Part shown: one piece after another, positions 45,555 through 55,693 of the stretch | Numbering within the stretch: the first letter of the stretch is position 1 | How the letters are laid out: the number at the start of each line of letters is the position of its first letter | Assembly (NCBI GenBank): GCA_039028935.1 | Contig: JBCCHD010000006.1 | Span: 78,019-142,018 of the forward strand | DNA: 64,000 nucleotides | Source of the DNA: Pseudomonadota bacterium | Lineage (GTDB): Bacteria > Pseudomonadota > Gammaproteobacteria > Steroidobacterales > SZUA-146 | Direction of reading: 5' to 3' | Made by a program: the position numbers and the translations under genes | The notes under the pieces: model-generated | Databases searched by the model: none | What the model saw: only the letters and a program-made list of their open reading frames with translations | Told to the model about the DNA's origin: nothing

Positions 45555-46303
45555 CGGCGGCCCTTTTGAACGCAAGTGTTATACGCACGGGCCGCGCCAT
45601 TCTCGACGGCGTCAGCGCGGAATGCCAAGCGGGCACCTTCACCGCATTATGCGGTCCCAACGGCGCCGGCAAAACCACCGCTCTTCGGGTGATGACCGGA
45701 AGCCTTAAACCCGACCAAGGCGAAGCGCGCATTGACGATGAACGCGTGCAGAAAATCGAGCGCGGCGACCTCGCGCGACGTCGCGCGGTGGTATCGCAAG
45801 CCAGTGCGCTCAACTTTCCGTTTCAGGTGTATGAGGTGGTCACGATGGGTCGCGCGCCGCATTTCGGCACGCCCTGGCAACGGTTCGATGAGAAAGTGGT
45901 GTCGCAAGCAATGCAGGCAATGGATGTGTTCGATCTTGCGGAACGCAATTACCTCACGTTGTCAGGCGGCGAGCGAAAACGCGTGGACATCGCACGAGCG
46001 CTTGCCCAAGTATGGGATGCGCCCGACAATGAGCGCTCTCGTTGGCTTTTTTTGGATGAACCAACCGGGGCGCTCGATCTGAAACATCAAATCAAACTCA
46101 TGCAGCGGCTGACCGATCTGGCCAGTGGCGGCATCGGCATTGTGGCGGTGCTGCACGACCTGCATCTTGTGCAACAGTACGCCGATCGCGTGTGGCTGTT
46201 TAATTCGGGAAAACTGATTGAAAACGGCGCGGCGCGTTCCGTGTTAACGCCCAATAAGATCCAACACACGTTCGATCTTGACGCACCTTTTTCGCTTGAT
46301 TAA
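45551..46303 (+). CDS. hmuV: HmuV-type heme ABC transporter ATPase
   Basis: The 250-residue product is a complete ABC ATPase: Walker A GPNGAGKTT, the Q-loop region VVSQASALNFPF, signature LSGGERKR, Walker B WLFLDEPT and the switch His in VLHDLH. The start ATG 45551 overlaps the hmuU stop as ATGA. A much longer in-frame reading from 45116 lies within hmuU and is not the real protein. It drives heme uptake with HmuT and HmuU. Confidence 0.93.
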   Translation: MTAALLNASVIRTGRAILDGVSAECQAGTFTALCGPNGAGKTTALRVMTGSLKPDQGEARIDDERVQKIERGDLARRRAVVSQASALNFPFQVYEVVTMGRAPHFGTPWQRFDEKVVSQAMQAMDVFDLAERNYLTLSGGERKRVDIARALAQVWDAPDNERSRWLFLDEPTGALDLKHQIKLMQRLTDLASGGIGIVAVLHDLHLVQQYADRVWLFNSGKLIENGAARSVLTPNKIQHTFDLDAPFSLD

Positions 46304-46333
46304 CACGGCGTGGAGCGGCCGCCGCTGGCTGTG

Positions 46334-46846
46334 CTAGCCCGCGGCCAGGCGTTCGCGAAACTGTTCGAACTGAGTGATTTGCGCCGGAATTAATTCACGC
46401 TGGTCATCCCGCCGCACAAACACCTTGAAGATGCTTTCACCATGGTGATCATAAAACACCACCGACAATGAACGTCGACCATTAAAAGTACGATCAACGC
46501 ACGCTAAATAGCCACAGGCGTCCTCTTTGAGGTGACCACCAAACGGCGTATCGCCATGAAAGTTCAAAAAACCCCGGCCACTTGTCGCCGGCGGTAGCGG
46601 CGACACGACCTCCGCGACTAAGCTGGGCGATTGAACGATAATCATCACTTCGCCCCAGGCGCTGAGTTGATCCAGCAAGTCGGCGAGGGGTGGATCTCGA
46701 ACGATCAATCGCTCGGACGCCGGCAAGAGCTCCAGTACGCGAAACGTCGGCACATCATGCTCGCGTGCAATCCATTCCAACACGCCACCGCCGTCGGCGA
46801 GGCGCGCGGCGATGGTCTCCGCTTGAGCGTCCGTCAGCGTTTGCAT
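46334..46846 (-). CDS. hutX: HutX, cytoplasmic heme carrier
   Basis: The 170-residue product matches the HutX/HuvX family, which buffers and passes heme in the cytoplasm. Recognisable parts are GGVLEWIAREHDVPTFRVLELLP and the beta-rich C-terminal region FLNFHGDTPFGGHLKED and SLSVVFYDHHGESIFKVFVRRD. It lies 30 bp from the convergent end of hmuV and upstream of the heme monooxygenase gene in minus-strand order. The context strongly supports heme handling. Confidence 0.88.
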   Translation of the reverse strand: MQTLTDAQAETIAARLADGGGVLEWIAREHDVPTFRVLELLPASERLIVRDPPLADLLDQLSAWGEVMIIVQSPSLVAEVVSPLPPATSGRGFLNFHGDTPFGGHLKEDACGYLACVDRTFNGRRSLSVVFYDHHGESIFKVFVRRDDQRELIPAQITQFEQFRERLAAG

Positions 46847-46869
46847 CGTTCGATTCCTACGCTTGTGTG

Positions 46870-47193
46870 TTAGGCGCTGGCGCCGATTTTTTCCATTACC
46901 GGCTCAAAACCCTCGAACTCCGGATGACCCAGGTAAAGGCCCCCGTGCTCACCGGCGTTCTTGTGGGCGGCCCGAAACGCTTCGGATTTGGTCCACGCAA
47001 CGAATGCGTCTTCCGACTGCCAGATCGTGTGAGACGCATAGAGTGTGTATTCGTCTTTTTCAGGGCCCTTGAGGAGTCGAAACTCTTGAAAACCCGGTAC
47101 GTCATCCAATCGCGAGTCGCGCGACTTCCAGACGGTTTCAAAATCGATTTCCCGGCCTTTAGCGATGCGGAAACGGTTCATGGCGATATACAT
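46870..47193 (-). CDS. IsdG/antibiotic biosynthesis monooxygenase-type heme-degrading enzyme
   Basis: The 107-residue product has the ABM ferredoxin-like fold pattern. The IsdG/IsdI catalytic triad falls at matching positions: Asn6 (MYIAMNRF), Trp67 and His77 (FVAWTKSEAFRAAHK). IsdG-family enzymes open the heme ring to free iron without a separate heme oxygenase. ATG 47193 is chosen because the longer open frame upstream lacks family similarity. It is followed by hutX 23 bp downstream on the same strand, next to hmuTUV, so it probably degrades the imported heme. Confidence 0.83.
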   Translation of the reverse strand: MYIAMNRFRIAKGREIDFETVWKSRDSRLDDVPGFQEFRLLKGPEKDEYTLYASHTIWQSEDAFVAWTKSEAFRAAHKNAGEHGGLYLGHPEFEGFEPVMEKIGASA

Positions 47194-47400
47194 GCAATAA
47201 GCCCTCTGTGTTCTTTTTCCAGCCGTAGACTGGACCGGAGTGCGGCGATCAGCACAATTGCCGCGGCGACTGTCGAGAATAGCACATCGGGTCCGTTTCG
47301 TAATAAACCGCATTGACGCCGATGTCACGGGCGACACCGCAAGCTTGTTGCCTATGAACCGCTCTCTATTCACCACTCTTTGGCCGCGACACAGACGACA

Positions 47401-47916
47401 ATGATCCGCTTTTTCTCCACGACGCGAGACGCGTGCGACGAGACTCGACCTACTCAGCCAACGACGCCGAGCCTCATCCGTCCTCGCTGGTGGCCAATGC
47501 GGGTTCTCGCGCTTCTGACCGGCGCACTGCTCACTGGCCCATTGGCGAGCAACGCCTCACCACTTGAGGCACTGGAATGGAAACACCGCGTCATTTTGAT
47601 CGACGCGGATCGACTCGGTCACGATCCGTCCGCTGTGTTACTCGACGAGCAACGGGCGATCGATGAGCGCCATATCGTGTGGCTAATTCTGATCGACGAG
47701 CAAATCAAATCGAATGCGCAGGATTCACTGCCGGCGCTGAGCGCTAGCGCTTTGCGATCATTTTATTTCGATTCAATCCGCGACGCGGTGATTCTGATCG
47801 GCAAAGATGGCGGCATCAAGCAATCAAGCCCGTCACTGGAAACGCTCGCGCTCTATGAGATCATCGATCGGATGCCCATGCGACGATACGAACGCCGTCA
47901 GCAGTCTTCCCCCTGA
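47401..47916 (+). CDS. DUF4174-like secreted protein
   Basis: The 171-residue product has a basic N-terminus and a signal-like segment (MRVLALLTGALLTGPLASNAS). A compact alpha/beta domain follows (LEALEWKHRVILIDADRL, DAVILIGKDGGIKQSS, LYEIIDRMPMRRYE) that matches the DUF4174 pattern, a thioredoxin-like family of unknown function. The start is uncertain: ATG 47401 or ATG 47497, which would begin directly at the signal peptide. It is divergent from the heme monooxygenase gene. Confidence 0.7.
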   Translation: MIRFFSTTRDACDETRPTQPTTPSLIRPRWWPMRVLALLTGALLTGPLASNASPLEALEWKHRVILIDADRLGHDPSAVLLDEQRAIDERHIVWLILIDEQIKSNAQDSLPALSASALRSFYFDSIRDAVILIGKDGGIKQSSPSLETLALYEIIDRMPMRRYERRQQSSP

Positions 47917-47960
47917 ACTGGCGGCGACATCGCGGGTAGACGATGGCCGGCGCGGGACGA

Positions 47961-48194
47961 CTACTCGTGAATACTGAGCAATATCTGGATATCGCGGCGC
48001 GACAGATCCTTGAGCAATAAATAGTCTTCTTCATGCAGGCCATCGCGGGCTTGGATGCTCGCTTCGATTTTTGTCGCAATGTCGATCGTCGACAAGTAAT
48101 AAAACGACGGATCAGCGCCGGCAAGCTTACCCACGATACCATCAAGCAAGCGTCGACGTTTCGACTGCTTAAGGTCTTTGCGTTTGTCTTCCAT
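47961..48194 (-). CDS. Small hypothetical protein
   Basis: A 77-residue charged protein starting MEDKRKDLKQSKRRRLLDG. It appears to have a basic N-terminus and helical segments (TKIEASIQARDGLHEEDYLLLKDLSRRDIQILLSI). There is no signal peptide or membrane helix. The ribosome site is weak. It lies downstream of nqrF on the same strand by 94 bp and may be read through from that operon. No family is recognised. Confidence 0.5.
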   Translation of the reverse strand: MEDKRKDLKQSKRRRLLDGIVGKLAGADPSFYYLSTIDIATKIEASIQARDGLHEEDYLLLKDLSRRDIQILLSIHE

Positions 48195-48288
48195 GGATTA
48201 CTCGCTCAAGGCCACACAGAGCGCATCGAGTACTGAACACGCACGCAAACGGCGCTGACCTTGCCTGCATTACGCGCCGCCACTCTAA

Positions 48289-49509
48289 TTAGCCGCCAAA
48301 GTCATCGAGCATGATGTCTTCGCGGTCAACACCGAGTTCGAGCAGCATGTTGATCACCGACTTATTCATGATGGGCGGACCGCACATGTAGTATTCGCAA
48401 TCTTCAGGCGCTGGATGGTTTTTGAGATATTCTTCAAAGAGTACGTTGTGAATAAACCCAGTGTAGCCATTCCAATCATCTTCAGGCAGCGCATCCGACA
48501 GCGCAACGTGCCACTCAAAATTTTCGTTCTCCGCCTGCAGCGTATCGAAGTCTTCAACGTAAAACATCTCGCGCTTTGAACGCGCGCCGTACCAAAAACT
48601 GATCTTGCGTTTCGCATTCAGTCGCTTGAGTTGATCGAAGATATGGCTGCGCATGGGCGCCATACCCGCACCGCCGCCCACGAACACCATCTCCTTGTCC
48701 GTATCGCGAGCGAAAAATTCGCCGAAAGGCCCTGAAATCGTCACTTTGTCGCCGGGCTTTAAGTTGTAGATAAACGAAGACATCTGTCCTGGGGGAATGC
48801 CCTCACTGCCCGGCGGCGGCGTCGCAATGCGCACATTGAGCATCACCATGCCTCTCTCCTCCGGATAATTGGCCATTGAGTAGGCGCGTTCAATCGGCAC
48901 GGTGACGGTCGACGAGTGATCCCAAAGGCTGAAGCGATCCCAGTCCTCGCGATACTCTTCCCCCACCGCGAAGTCTTTGTACGCCACGGTATGCGGAGGT
49001 GCCGCGATCTGGATATAGCCACCCGCACGGAAATTCACGTCCTCGCCCTCAGGTAGCTTTAGGACGAGGGCTTTGATGAACGTCGCAACATTCTCATTGG
49101 ACGCGACTTCGCATTCCCATTTCTTTACACCGAAGACTTCCTCCGGCACTTCGATCTGCATGTTTTGTTTGACGGCCACTTGACAAGACAGTCGATCACC
49201 CGATGCCGCTTCGCGTTTGGTGATGTGGCTTTGCTCCGTGGGCAAAATCGAACCGCCGCCCTCGTGAATCTTGACGCGGCACTGTGCACACGTCCCGCCG
49301 CCACCACACGCCGATGGCACAAACAGTTTCTGCTCCGCTAACGTTTGCAGCAGTTTCCCACCCGCCGGAACCGATATGGTTTTTTCACCATTGATCGTAA
49401 TGTCTACGTCACCGGTCGATACGAGTTTGGAACGCGCCGCCAAAATAATGGTGACCAACGTGATCACAATCAGCGTAAAGAGGAACACACCAAGAGAGAG
49501 CGTGAGCAT
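48289..49509 (-). CDS. nqrF: NqrF, NADH-oxidising subunit of Na+-NQR
   Basis: NqrF takes electrons from NADH through FAD to a 2Fe-2S centre. The 406-residue product has one N-terminal membrane helix (1-25), then a ferredoxin domain with cluster ligands Cys68, Cys74, Cys77 and Cys109. FAD and NADH domains follow ([37 protein letters not shown]). It is the last gene of nqrABCDEF and follows nqrE by 11 nt. Complete and normal in length. Confidence 0.97.
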   Translation of the reverse strand: MLTLSLGVFLFTLIVITLVTIILAARSKLVSTGDVDITINGEKTISVPAGGKLLQTLAEQKLFVPSACGGGGTCAQCRVKIHEGGGSILPTEQSHITKREAASGDRLSCQVAVKQNMQIEVPEEVFGVKKWECEVASNENVATFIKALVLKLPEGEDVNFRAGGYIQIAAPPHTVAYKDFAVGEEYREDWDRFSLWDHSSTVTVPIERAYSMANYPEERGMVMLNVRIATPPPGSEGIPPGQMSSFIYNLKPGDKVTISGPFGEFFARDTDKEMVFVGGGAGMAPMRSHIFDQLKRLNAKRKISFWYGARSKREMFYVEDFDTLQAENENFEWHVALSDALPEDDWNGYTGFIHNVLFEEYLKNHPAPEDCEYYMCGPPIMNKSVINMLLELGVDREDIMLDDFGG

Positions 49510-49520
49510 TGCGATTCAAC

Positions 49521-50135
49521 CTAAAGCTTGATGCCGCCAAACGACATGAATGCGAGCGCCATCAGGCCCGCGCTAATAAACGTGATACCAAGACCCTGTA
49601 GTCCGTCTGGTACATCCGAGTACTTGAGCTTCTCGCGCACTCCCGCCATCGCGGTGATCGCGAGTGCCCAACCAAAGCCCGACGACGCACCATAGGTAAT
49701 CGACTCGGCCAAGTTGTAGTCGCGCTCCACCATAAACAGCGACCCACCCAAAATGGCGCAGTTCACTGTGATCAGCGGCAGAAACACGCCAAGTGCGTTG
49801 TAGAGCGGCGGAAAGTACTTATCGAGCACCATCTCAAGAATCTGCACCAGTGCAGCGATTACACCGATGTAAGAAATCAAACCCAAGAACGTTAGATCGA
49901 CCTCGGCGAAGTCGGGCCCGACCCACGTCAATGCGCCTGGCTTAAGCAAGTAGTTGAGAATCAAATTGTTCGCAGGCACGGTAATGGTTTGCACAATCAT
50001 CACCGAAATACCCAGGCCGAGCGCCGTTTCGATCTTCTTGGAGACCGCGATAAACGTGCACATTCCAAGAAAAAACGCGAGCGCGAGGTTTTCGACAAAG
50101 ATGGCTTTTACGGCAATGGCAAACAGATTGTCCAT
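49521..50135 (-). CDS. nqrE: NqrE, membrane subunit of Na+-NQR
   Basis: The 204-residue product is a six-helix membrane subunit homologous to NqrD and RnfA. The opening [25 protein letters not shown] includes the inverted-repeat half with the conserved Cys that helps hold an iron centre with NqrD. It ends [16 protein letters not shown]. It lies 15 nt after nqrD. Together with NqrD it moves electrons across the membrane during Na+ pumping. Confidence 0.97.
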   Translation of the reverse strand: MDNLFAIAVKAIFVENLALAFFLGMCTFIAVSKKIETALGLGISVMIVQTITVPANNLILNYLLKPGALTWVGPDFAEVDLTFLGLISYIGVIAALVQILEMVLDKYFPPLYNALGVFLPLITVNCAILGGSLFMVERDYNLAESITYGASSGFGWALAITAMAGVREKLKYSDVPDGLQGLGITFISAGLMALAFMSFGGIKL

Positions 50136-50150
50136 GGTTCGACCCTTCCG

Positions 50151-50804
50151 CTAGTGCGGATCCATGACCTGAATTTTAAATTCGCGCGGTTCGACCTGTT
50201 TGGGCTTCCAGGCACGGATCGCCCAAATCAGGAGGCCGATAACAAAAAACGCCGAGGGCGGAAGCAATAGAAGTCCGTTTGGCACATACCAGCCGCCGTT
50301 GTTTACCGACGGCAAAATAGTGGCGCCAAATAACGTACCCGCACCAAACAGCTCTCGAATCGCGCCAACGGTCATCAAAATCAAACCATAGCCCAGACCA
50401 TTTCCAACCCCATCAAGAAATGAAGCAAATGGCGGATTCTTCATGGCGAAGGCTTCGGCGCGCCCCATCACGATACAGTTAGTAATGATGAGTCCAACAA
50501 ACACCGACAGCGTTTTGGATATGTCGTAAGCAAACGCTTTTAGAAACTGATCGACCATGATCACCAGCGATGCGATCACCACCATTTGCACGATGATGCG
50601 AATGGAGCCTGGAATTTGACGTCGAATCATCGAGATGAACATCGACGAAAAGCCGCACACAACGGTCACCGCGAGCGACATGACAAACGCCACCTTGAGT
50701 GACGACGTGACGGCGAGCGCCGAACAAATACCCAATACTTGTAGCGCAATCGGATTGTTGTCGACCATCGGATCGACCAAGAGCTCTCTGCGTGTTTGCG
50801 CCAT
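50151..50804 (-). CDS. nqrD: NqrD, membrane subunit of Na+-NQR
   Basis: The 217-residue product is the NqrD/RnfE-type membrane subunit. It shows [19 protein letters not shown] near the N-terminus and [20 protein letters not shown], each with a Cys at the iron-site position. Its ATG overlaps the last base of nqrC. The C-terminal tail after the last helix ([21 protein letters not shown]) is cytoplasmic. Normal length. Confidence 0.97.
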   Translation of the reverse strand: MAQTRRELLVDPMVDNNPIALQVLGICSALAVTSSLKVAFVMSLAVTVVCGFSSMFISMIRRQIPGSIRIIVQMVVIASLVIMVDQFLKAFAYDISKTLSVFVGLIITNCIVMGRAEAFAMKNPPFASFLDGVGNGLGYGLILMTVGAIRELFGAGTLFGATILPSVNNGGWYVPNGLLLLPPSAFFVIGLLIWAIRAWKPKQVEPREFKIQVMDPH

Positions 50805-51622
50805 CAGATGGCTCCTTGTTTGAGTCGTTCAAGAAAGGGGGAATAGCCAGACGCGCCAAGCCAAAAGCGCACCAGGTTATCGATCCCCACCGAAGTCAAC
50901 GTAGCGCCCGACAAGCCATCCACATGGTAGTCGTCGCCCGCCTCGGGCGGCGTTTTGGCAACCGTGATGGCCATGTCGCCGTTGCCATCAAAGATTTTCT
51001 TACCCTGCCACTGCGCTTTCCATGCCGGATTGTCGACCTCGGCTCCAAGACCGGGTGTTTCGCCATGCTCATAAAACTGCAGACCAAAAATATCGTTGCC
51101 GTTGGCCTCTACCGCCACAAACCCGTAAAGCGTCGACCACAGCCCATAGCCGTGAATGGGTAATACCACCTTATCGACACCGCCCTCGTCATTGCGCAGA
51201 ACATACACAGTGCGATAGCGAGACTGACGACCAATCGACGCGGGGTCTTCAGTCAGCTCCACCGACAGCGCCGGATCATCGCTGGCGGCGCGGTCATCAA
51301 ACGTAGCCGGATCAAAATCGCTTGAGAACTGACCGGTTTCTAGTTCCAGCACGTGCGGTTCAAACGCGCTAAAGGCCTCGGCAACGTCATCGCCGGGCTG
51401 ATAAACACCCGCCACCTGCAGCACGTTAATCTGCTTATCTCGTAATTTGTTGGCCTCTTGCATGGGCCGCAGCGCGACCGCGATCGACGACACCATGAGT
51501 GAGGCAACCAAGCAGAGCATAACGGCGACAAACACCGTTTTGCCCACATGATCAGGCGGCAACGCCAAAAATCGACCGATCGGTCCTTTACGCGGCGTTT
51601 GAGAAGAGGATTCATTAGACAT
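50804..51622 (-). CDS. nqrC: NqrC, FMN-bearing subunit of Na+-NQR
   Basis: From ATG 51622 the product is 272 residues: one membrane helix (about 29-50), then a periplasmic domain. The covalent FMN motif SGAT is at 238-241, so Thr241 is the flavin acceptor modified by ApbE. The start is supported by a ribosome site (GAAGAG) and the match to the NqrC N-terminus. It overlaps the end of nqrB by 8 nt. Confidence 0.96.
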   Translation of the reverse strand: MSNESSSQTPRKGPIGRFLALPPDHVGKTVFVAVMLCLVASLMVSSIAVALRPMQEANKLRDKQINVLQVAGVYQPGDDVAEAFSAFEPHVLELETGQFSSDFDPATFDDRAASDDPALSVELTEDPASIGRQSRYRTVYVLRNDEGGVDKVVLPIHGYGLWSTLYGFVAVEANGNDIFGLQFYEHGETPGLGAEVDNPAWKAQWQGKKIFDGNGDMAITVAKTPPEAGDDYHVDGLSGATLTSVGIDNLVRFWLGASGYSPFLERLKQGAI

Positions 51623-52814
51623 GTCGACGAGCTCTTCGGCGAATATTCGCTTGAACAACAAAATGATCAATGAGTGGTGCAAACACGTTGCCGAACAAGA
51701 TCGCCAACATCATGCCTTCGGGGAACGCGGGATTCACCACGCGGATCAGCACCACCATGAAACCGATGAGCGCCCCATAAATCCAGCGCCCCAAATTGGT
51801 GTGCGCACCCGATACCGGTTCGGTCACCATGAACACCAATCCAAAGGCATAGCCACCGACAACCAAGTGCCAATACCAGGGCATGGAAAACATAGGATTG
51901 GTATCGGAACCAATCACATTGAGCGCGGTGGAGAACGCCGCCATACCGAGCAAGCAACCCAGAACCATGCGGTAGTTCGCGATTCTCGTTACCAATAAAA
52001 AGACGAGGCCAATCAAACACGCGAGAGTTGAGGTCTCACCAATGCAACCTTGAATTGTGCCGAAGAAGGCATCGAACCACGTCACACCGTAACCGCCGAG
52101 CGCCTCATGGCCCTCCGCAGCAGACACCGCTAGTGTCGTCGCGCCAGAAAAGCCATCCACCGGTGTCCAAATGGTGTTACCCGACATGTAGGCCGGATAG
52201 GCAAAATACAAAAATGCCCGACCGGTCAAAGCCGGATTCAAAAAGTTCTTACCGGTGCCGCCAAAGACTTCTTTACCGATCACGACACCAAACATGATGC
52301 CCAACGCCACCTGCCACAATGGCACATCGGGGGGCATGATCAAGGTGTACAGCATAGACGTGACAAGGAAACCCTCATTCACCTCGTGGCCGCGCACGGT
52401 GGCAAAAATAACCTCGCATATGCCGCCCGCTATGAGTGTCGTGATGTAGATGGGCAGGAAGTACAACAATCCGTGGGCCATGTTGGCCAGTGGATTGTTG
52501 TAATTAAATCCGATGCCAAGCGCCTCAATAATCCAGGCACGCCATCCGGAGGCGCCATACACTTCGATCGCCATATTGGTTTGCAAACCGACGTTATAAA
52601 GACCGAACAAAATCGCCGGAATCGTTGAGATCACGACATACGTCATGATGCGCTTCATATCGATATGCGAGCGGGCATGCGGCGCGACGGTCGTGACGGT
52701 TTTGGGCGTGTAAACGAAACTCTCCACCATCTCGTAAAGTGGAAAGAATCGCTCCCATTTGCCGCCCTTCGTAAACGACAGCTCAATGCGGTCAAAAAAT
52801 GCGCGAAGCCCCAT
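51615..52814 (-). CDS. nqrB: NqrB, FMN- and riboflavin-containing membrane subunit of Na+-NQR
   Basis: The 399-residue product is the main membrane subunit that carries Na+ and reduces ubiquinone with NqrA. The covalent FMN motif SGAT is at 223-226 (Thr226). The conserved segment RGHEVNEGFLVTSMLYTLIMPP (about 141-162) is intact. Length and opening (MGLRAFFDRIELSFTKGGKWE) are canonical. It follows nqrA by 2 nt. Confidence 0.97.
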   Translation of the reverse strand: MGLRAFFDRIELSFTKGGKWERFFPLYEMVESFVYTPKTVTTVAPHARSHIDMKRIMTYVVISTIPAILFGLYNVGLQTNMAIEVYGASGWRAWIIEALGIGFNYNNPLANMAHGLLYFLPIYITTLIAGGICEVIFATVRGHEVNEGFLVTSMLYTLIMPPDVPLWQVALGIMFGVVIGKEVFGGTGKNFLNPALTGRAFLYFAYPAYMSGNTIWTPVDGFSGATTLAVSAAEGHEALGGYGVTWFDAFFGTIQGCIGETSTLACLIGLVFLLVTRIANYRMVLGCLLGMAAFSTALNVIGSDTNPMFSMPWYWHLVVGGYAFGLVFMVTEPVSGAHTNLGRWIYGALIGFMVVLIRVVNPAFPEGMMLAILFGNVFAPLIDHFVVQANIRRRARRHV

Positions 52815-52816
52815 CG

Positions 52817-54163
52817 TTATCCTTCCTTCTCAATTCTCGTCAGACAATCGCGCAAGGCGAGGCCGTACTCGTACTTGGCCGGACACGCAAACCCCGCCAG
52901 CGCGACATCTTCCTCATCGAGCTCAAGCGCGCCGAGCGCCTGCGCGACGTCGGTGTCCATCACCAACAGCGCGCGCAATAATTGTGTCGGCAAGAAATCC
53001 TGCGGCATAAGCTCTTCAAATGTTCCAAGCGGCACCATGGCGCGACGACCACCATTCAGATTAGAGGTAAGTGGAAAGCGTTTCTTCGACAACGCCGAAC
53101 CCAGCACCGGTTGCACGGCATATTTTGACGGCATTGGACGAATCCACCCCAGCACATTTTGCTGGCGATCTTCTTCAATAACCGTAATCTGCTGCGCGTA
53201 CCGCCCCAGATACTGTGCTTCACCATCACGCGAGGCGCGTCCACTGAGCACCGAACCCGAAATCAGGCGCGTCGAAACACTGTCGTCATACTCCCCCCGC
53301 AACACGTCTCGCAGCGACGCACCCGCCAACGTACGAATCAGACGCGGTGACTTAACCAACGGTCCGCCCAGTGCGACCACCCGTTCGGCGCGCAGTGTCC
53401 CCGTGGTCAACAGATGACCGATGGCGATGACGTCTTGATAGCCGACCGTCCAGACTGGGTGTTCAGCCGACGGCGGATGCAGAAAATGAATGTGGGTGCC
53501 GGCCAACCCAGCCGGGTGCGGGCCTGAAAAACCGACCGGCGTTACGCCGGGCGCATCGCCGCCTGGCAATCGTTCGCCAGGCGCTTGGCACAGATAGGTG
53601 GGCACGTCATACAGTGCCGCCACCGCGTGAAGACCCCGCGCGAAGGCATCGGCACCCGACTCGATGGCGATCGTCGGATCGGGGGCGAGGGGCTCAGTGT
53701 CGAGCGCCGTGACAAACAGCGCGGCTGGTCGACTGGCGGGATCCGGGACTTTGGAATAGGGCCGGGTCCGAAATGACGACCACAGACCAGCGGCACAGAG
53801 TTTCTCGATCACACCGGCGGATGTGTTGTCGTTACCCACACGGTCAAAACGCAACGGCTCGGGCGCGGTGTCGTCCCGTTCGACCACCACACTAACCAAG
53901 CGCCGCCGGAAACCGCGATTGATCTGAGCGATCCGACCGCTGATCGGCGTCGTGACCGGCGCAGTCGGCGTGTCCTTGTGCGCGAAAATCGGCGCGCCCG
54001 CGCCGACCCGATCCCCCTCTTCCACCGCGAGTCGCGGCTTGAGGCCAAGGTAATCATCGCCCAGCAAACCGACCGCGCGAACGTCTGGCGCTGTCTTAAG
54101 TTGCTGTATCGGCTGGCCTTCTATGGGTAGATCGAGTCCCCGCTTTAGGTGATACTCTTTCAT
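52817..54163 (-). CDS. nqrA: NqrA, quinone-binding soluble subunit of Na+-NQR
   Basis: From ATG 54163 the product is 448 residues and begins MKEYHLKRGLDLPIEG, the canonical NqrA start. An upstream in-frame start at 54235 would add 24 unmatched residues. Further family blocks are LLGDDYLGLKPRLAVEEGDRV, HAVAALYDVPTYLC and YQDVIAIGHLL. It is the first gene of the nqr operon. The divergent promoter region with apbE is only 116 bp long. Confidence 0.96.
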   Translation of the reverse strand: MKEYHLKRGLDLPIEGQPIQQLKTAPDVRAVGLLGDDYLGLKPRLAVEEGDRVGAGAPIFAHKDTPTAPVTTPISGRIAQINRGFRRRLVSVVVERDDTAPEPLRFDRVGNDNTSAGVIEKLCAAGLWSSFRTRPYSKVPDPASRPAALFVTALDTEPLAPDPTIAIESGADAFARGLHAVAALYDVPTYLCQAPGERLPGGDAPGVTPVGFSGPHPAGLAGTHIHFLHPPSAEHPVWTVGYQDVIAIGHLLTTGTLRAERVVALGGPLVKSPRLIRTLAGASLRDVLRGEYDDSVSTRLISGSVLSGRASRDGEAQYLGRYAQQITVIEEDRQQNVLGWIRPMPSKYAVQPVLGSALSKKRFPLTSNLNGGRRAMVPLGTFEELMPQDFLPTQLLRALLVMDTDVAQALGALELDEEDVALAGFACPAKYEYGLALRDCLTRIEKEG

Positions 54164-54279
54164 GGTCTTGGGCTTCCGAGCCTTGGCTGGAATGAGTCTC
54201 TCACTGAGGTCGAGGCTGGATTTTCCGGCCTCCAAGGCTGGCCGTCAACCTTGTCTGACCAACGGCGTTTTACACACTC

Positions 54280-55368
54280 ATGTTCGAATTTTATAACCCG
54301 CGATTTTGGTGTCTTTTCCTAGCGATAATTGTGCTTGGCGGTACGCTTTCGTGCGGTTCGCCCGCCGAGCACTTAACGCTAAATGGCCAAACCATGGGCA
54401 CGACGTACCACGTGTCAATCGCCAACGCGCCGCGCGGGCTCAGCGCGCGTGAAGTCGGTGAGGCGGTCGAGGACACGCTGTCTCAGGTAAATTCGCAATT
54501 TTCTAACTGGCTGCCCGATTCGGACGTATCGCGCTTCAATCGCCATGCCTCAACCGACCCCTTTACGCTCTCCGATGCGTTTCACGACCTGCTCGACATC
54601 GCCGACGAGGTGCATAGCGCCAGTGACGGTTATTTCGATCTTACGCTAGCGCCCGTGGTTGAGCTGTGGGGTTTTGGTCCCGAGGCACGTGACAAGGAAG
54701 CGCCTACCGCGCACGCCATCGAGCAGGCGCGTCTGTTGACTGGGCAGAAACGCGTGCTACGTCGCGACCGGCGCGCACAGACGCTGACGAAAATGACCCC
54801 CTCCGTCTCTCTAAACGTGGCGTCGATCGCCAAAGGCGCCGGCATCGACGCGCTCGCTCAACAGTTTATCCATTTGGGGCTAACCGATTTTATGATCGAA
54901 ATCGGTGGCGATTTGCGCGTGGTGGGTCTCGGTCCACGCGGCACGCCGTGGCGTATCGGTATCGAAACGCCCGCGGCATCACGAGCCGTCTCGGATATCG
55001 TGACAATATCGAACCGTAGTATGGCGACATCTGGCGATTATCGGAACTATTTCGACGAAGATGGCGTGCGTTACTCGCACATACTTGACGCAACAACCGG
55101 ACGCCCGATCACCCACTCGACCGCCTCGGTGACGGTATTGGCCGACACAGCCGCGCGCGCGGACGCCTGGGCCACCGCGTTGCTGGCGGCCGGTCGCAAA
55201 CGCGGTGTTATGATCGCTGAACAGCAAGGCATTGCCGCGCTCTTTCTCGATCGGACCATCGCCGTCGACGCCGAAGCGCCCGCGCGCCCGGCGAACACCG
55301 ACCATGCGCCCATCGCTTTCGAACGGTATACTACGCGCGCGTTCGACGAACTGGCGGCGAACGATTGA
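54280..55368 (+). CDS. apbE: ApbE, FAD:protein FMN transferase
   Basis: The 362-residue lipoprotein (Cys25 after GGTLS, an imperfect lipobox) attaches FMN to the SGAT threonines of NqrB and NqrC in the periplasm, using FAD and Mg2+. Family motifs are LNGQTMGTTYHV, VASIAKGAGIDALA, FMIEIGGDLRVVG, NRSMATSGDYRNYF and HILDATTGRPI. It is divergent from nqrA and followed 12 bp later by nqrM, so the maturation genes form their own small operon. Confidence 0.95.
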   Translation: MFEFYNPRFWCLFLAIIVLGGTLSCGSPAEHLTLNGQTMGTTYHVSIANAPRGLSAREVGEAVEDTLSQVNSQFSNWLPDSDVSRFNRHASTDPFTLSDAFHDLLDIADEVHSASDGYFDLTLAPVVELWGFGPEARDKEAPTAHAIEQARLLTGQKRVLRRDRRAQTLTKMTPSVSLNVASIAKGAGIDALAQQFIHLGLTDFMIEIGGDLRVVGLGPRGTPWRIGIETPAASRAVSDIVTISNRSMATSGDYRNYFDEDGVRYSHILDATTGRPITHSTASVTVLADTAARADAWATALLAAGRKRGVMIAEQQGIAALFLDRTIAVDAEAPARPANTDHAPIAFERYTTRAFDELAAND

Positions 55369-55380
55369 CGAGACGGTATT

Positions 55381-55596
55381 GTGATCACCACCTACGTACT
55401 GACATTTGGCCTGATGCTGCTCATCCTTATCGGCATGGCATTGGGCGTTCTTCTGAACGGCCGCACCATCAAGGGCAGCTGCGGCGGACTCAACGCCGTG
55501 GCGGGGGCCGACAAGTGTCTGGTGTGCAAAAAACCCATTGATCCTGACAGTCCACTGCGTGATCGGCTCCACTGCCCGCGCGCTAACTCGAACTAA
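55381..55596 (+). CDS. nqrM: NqrM, Na+-NQR maturation protein
   Basis: The 71-residue product has one N-terminal membrane helix (about 5-26) and four Cys (34, 46, 49 and 65) in the pattern SCGGLNAV, CLVCKKP and HCPR. This matches NqrM (DUF539), which supplies iron for the NqrD/NqrE centre. The start is GTG 55381. It is the second gene after apbE. Short but clear. Confidence 0.92.
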   Translation: MITTYVLTFGLMLLILIGMALGVLLNGRTIKGSCGGLNAVAGADKCLVCKKPIDPDSPLRDRLHCPRANSN

Positions 55597-55693
55597 GTAA
55601 TTTATTTAAAATCATAAGTTTATTGTTCTTTTGCAATATCTTACATGAGCTTGTGCGCCGCGTAGCCATCCTGCATACGGCCGGTGGTCACCA

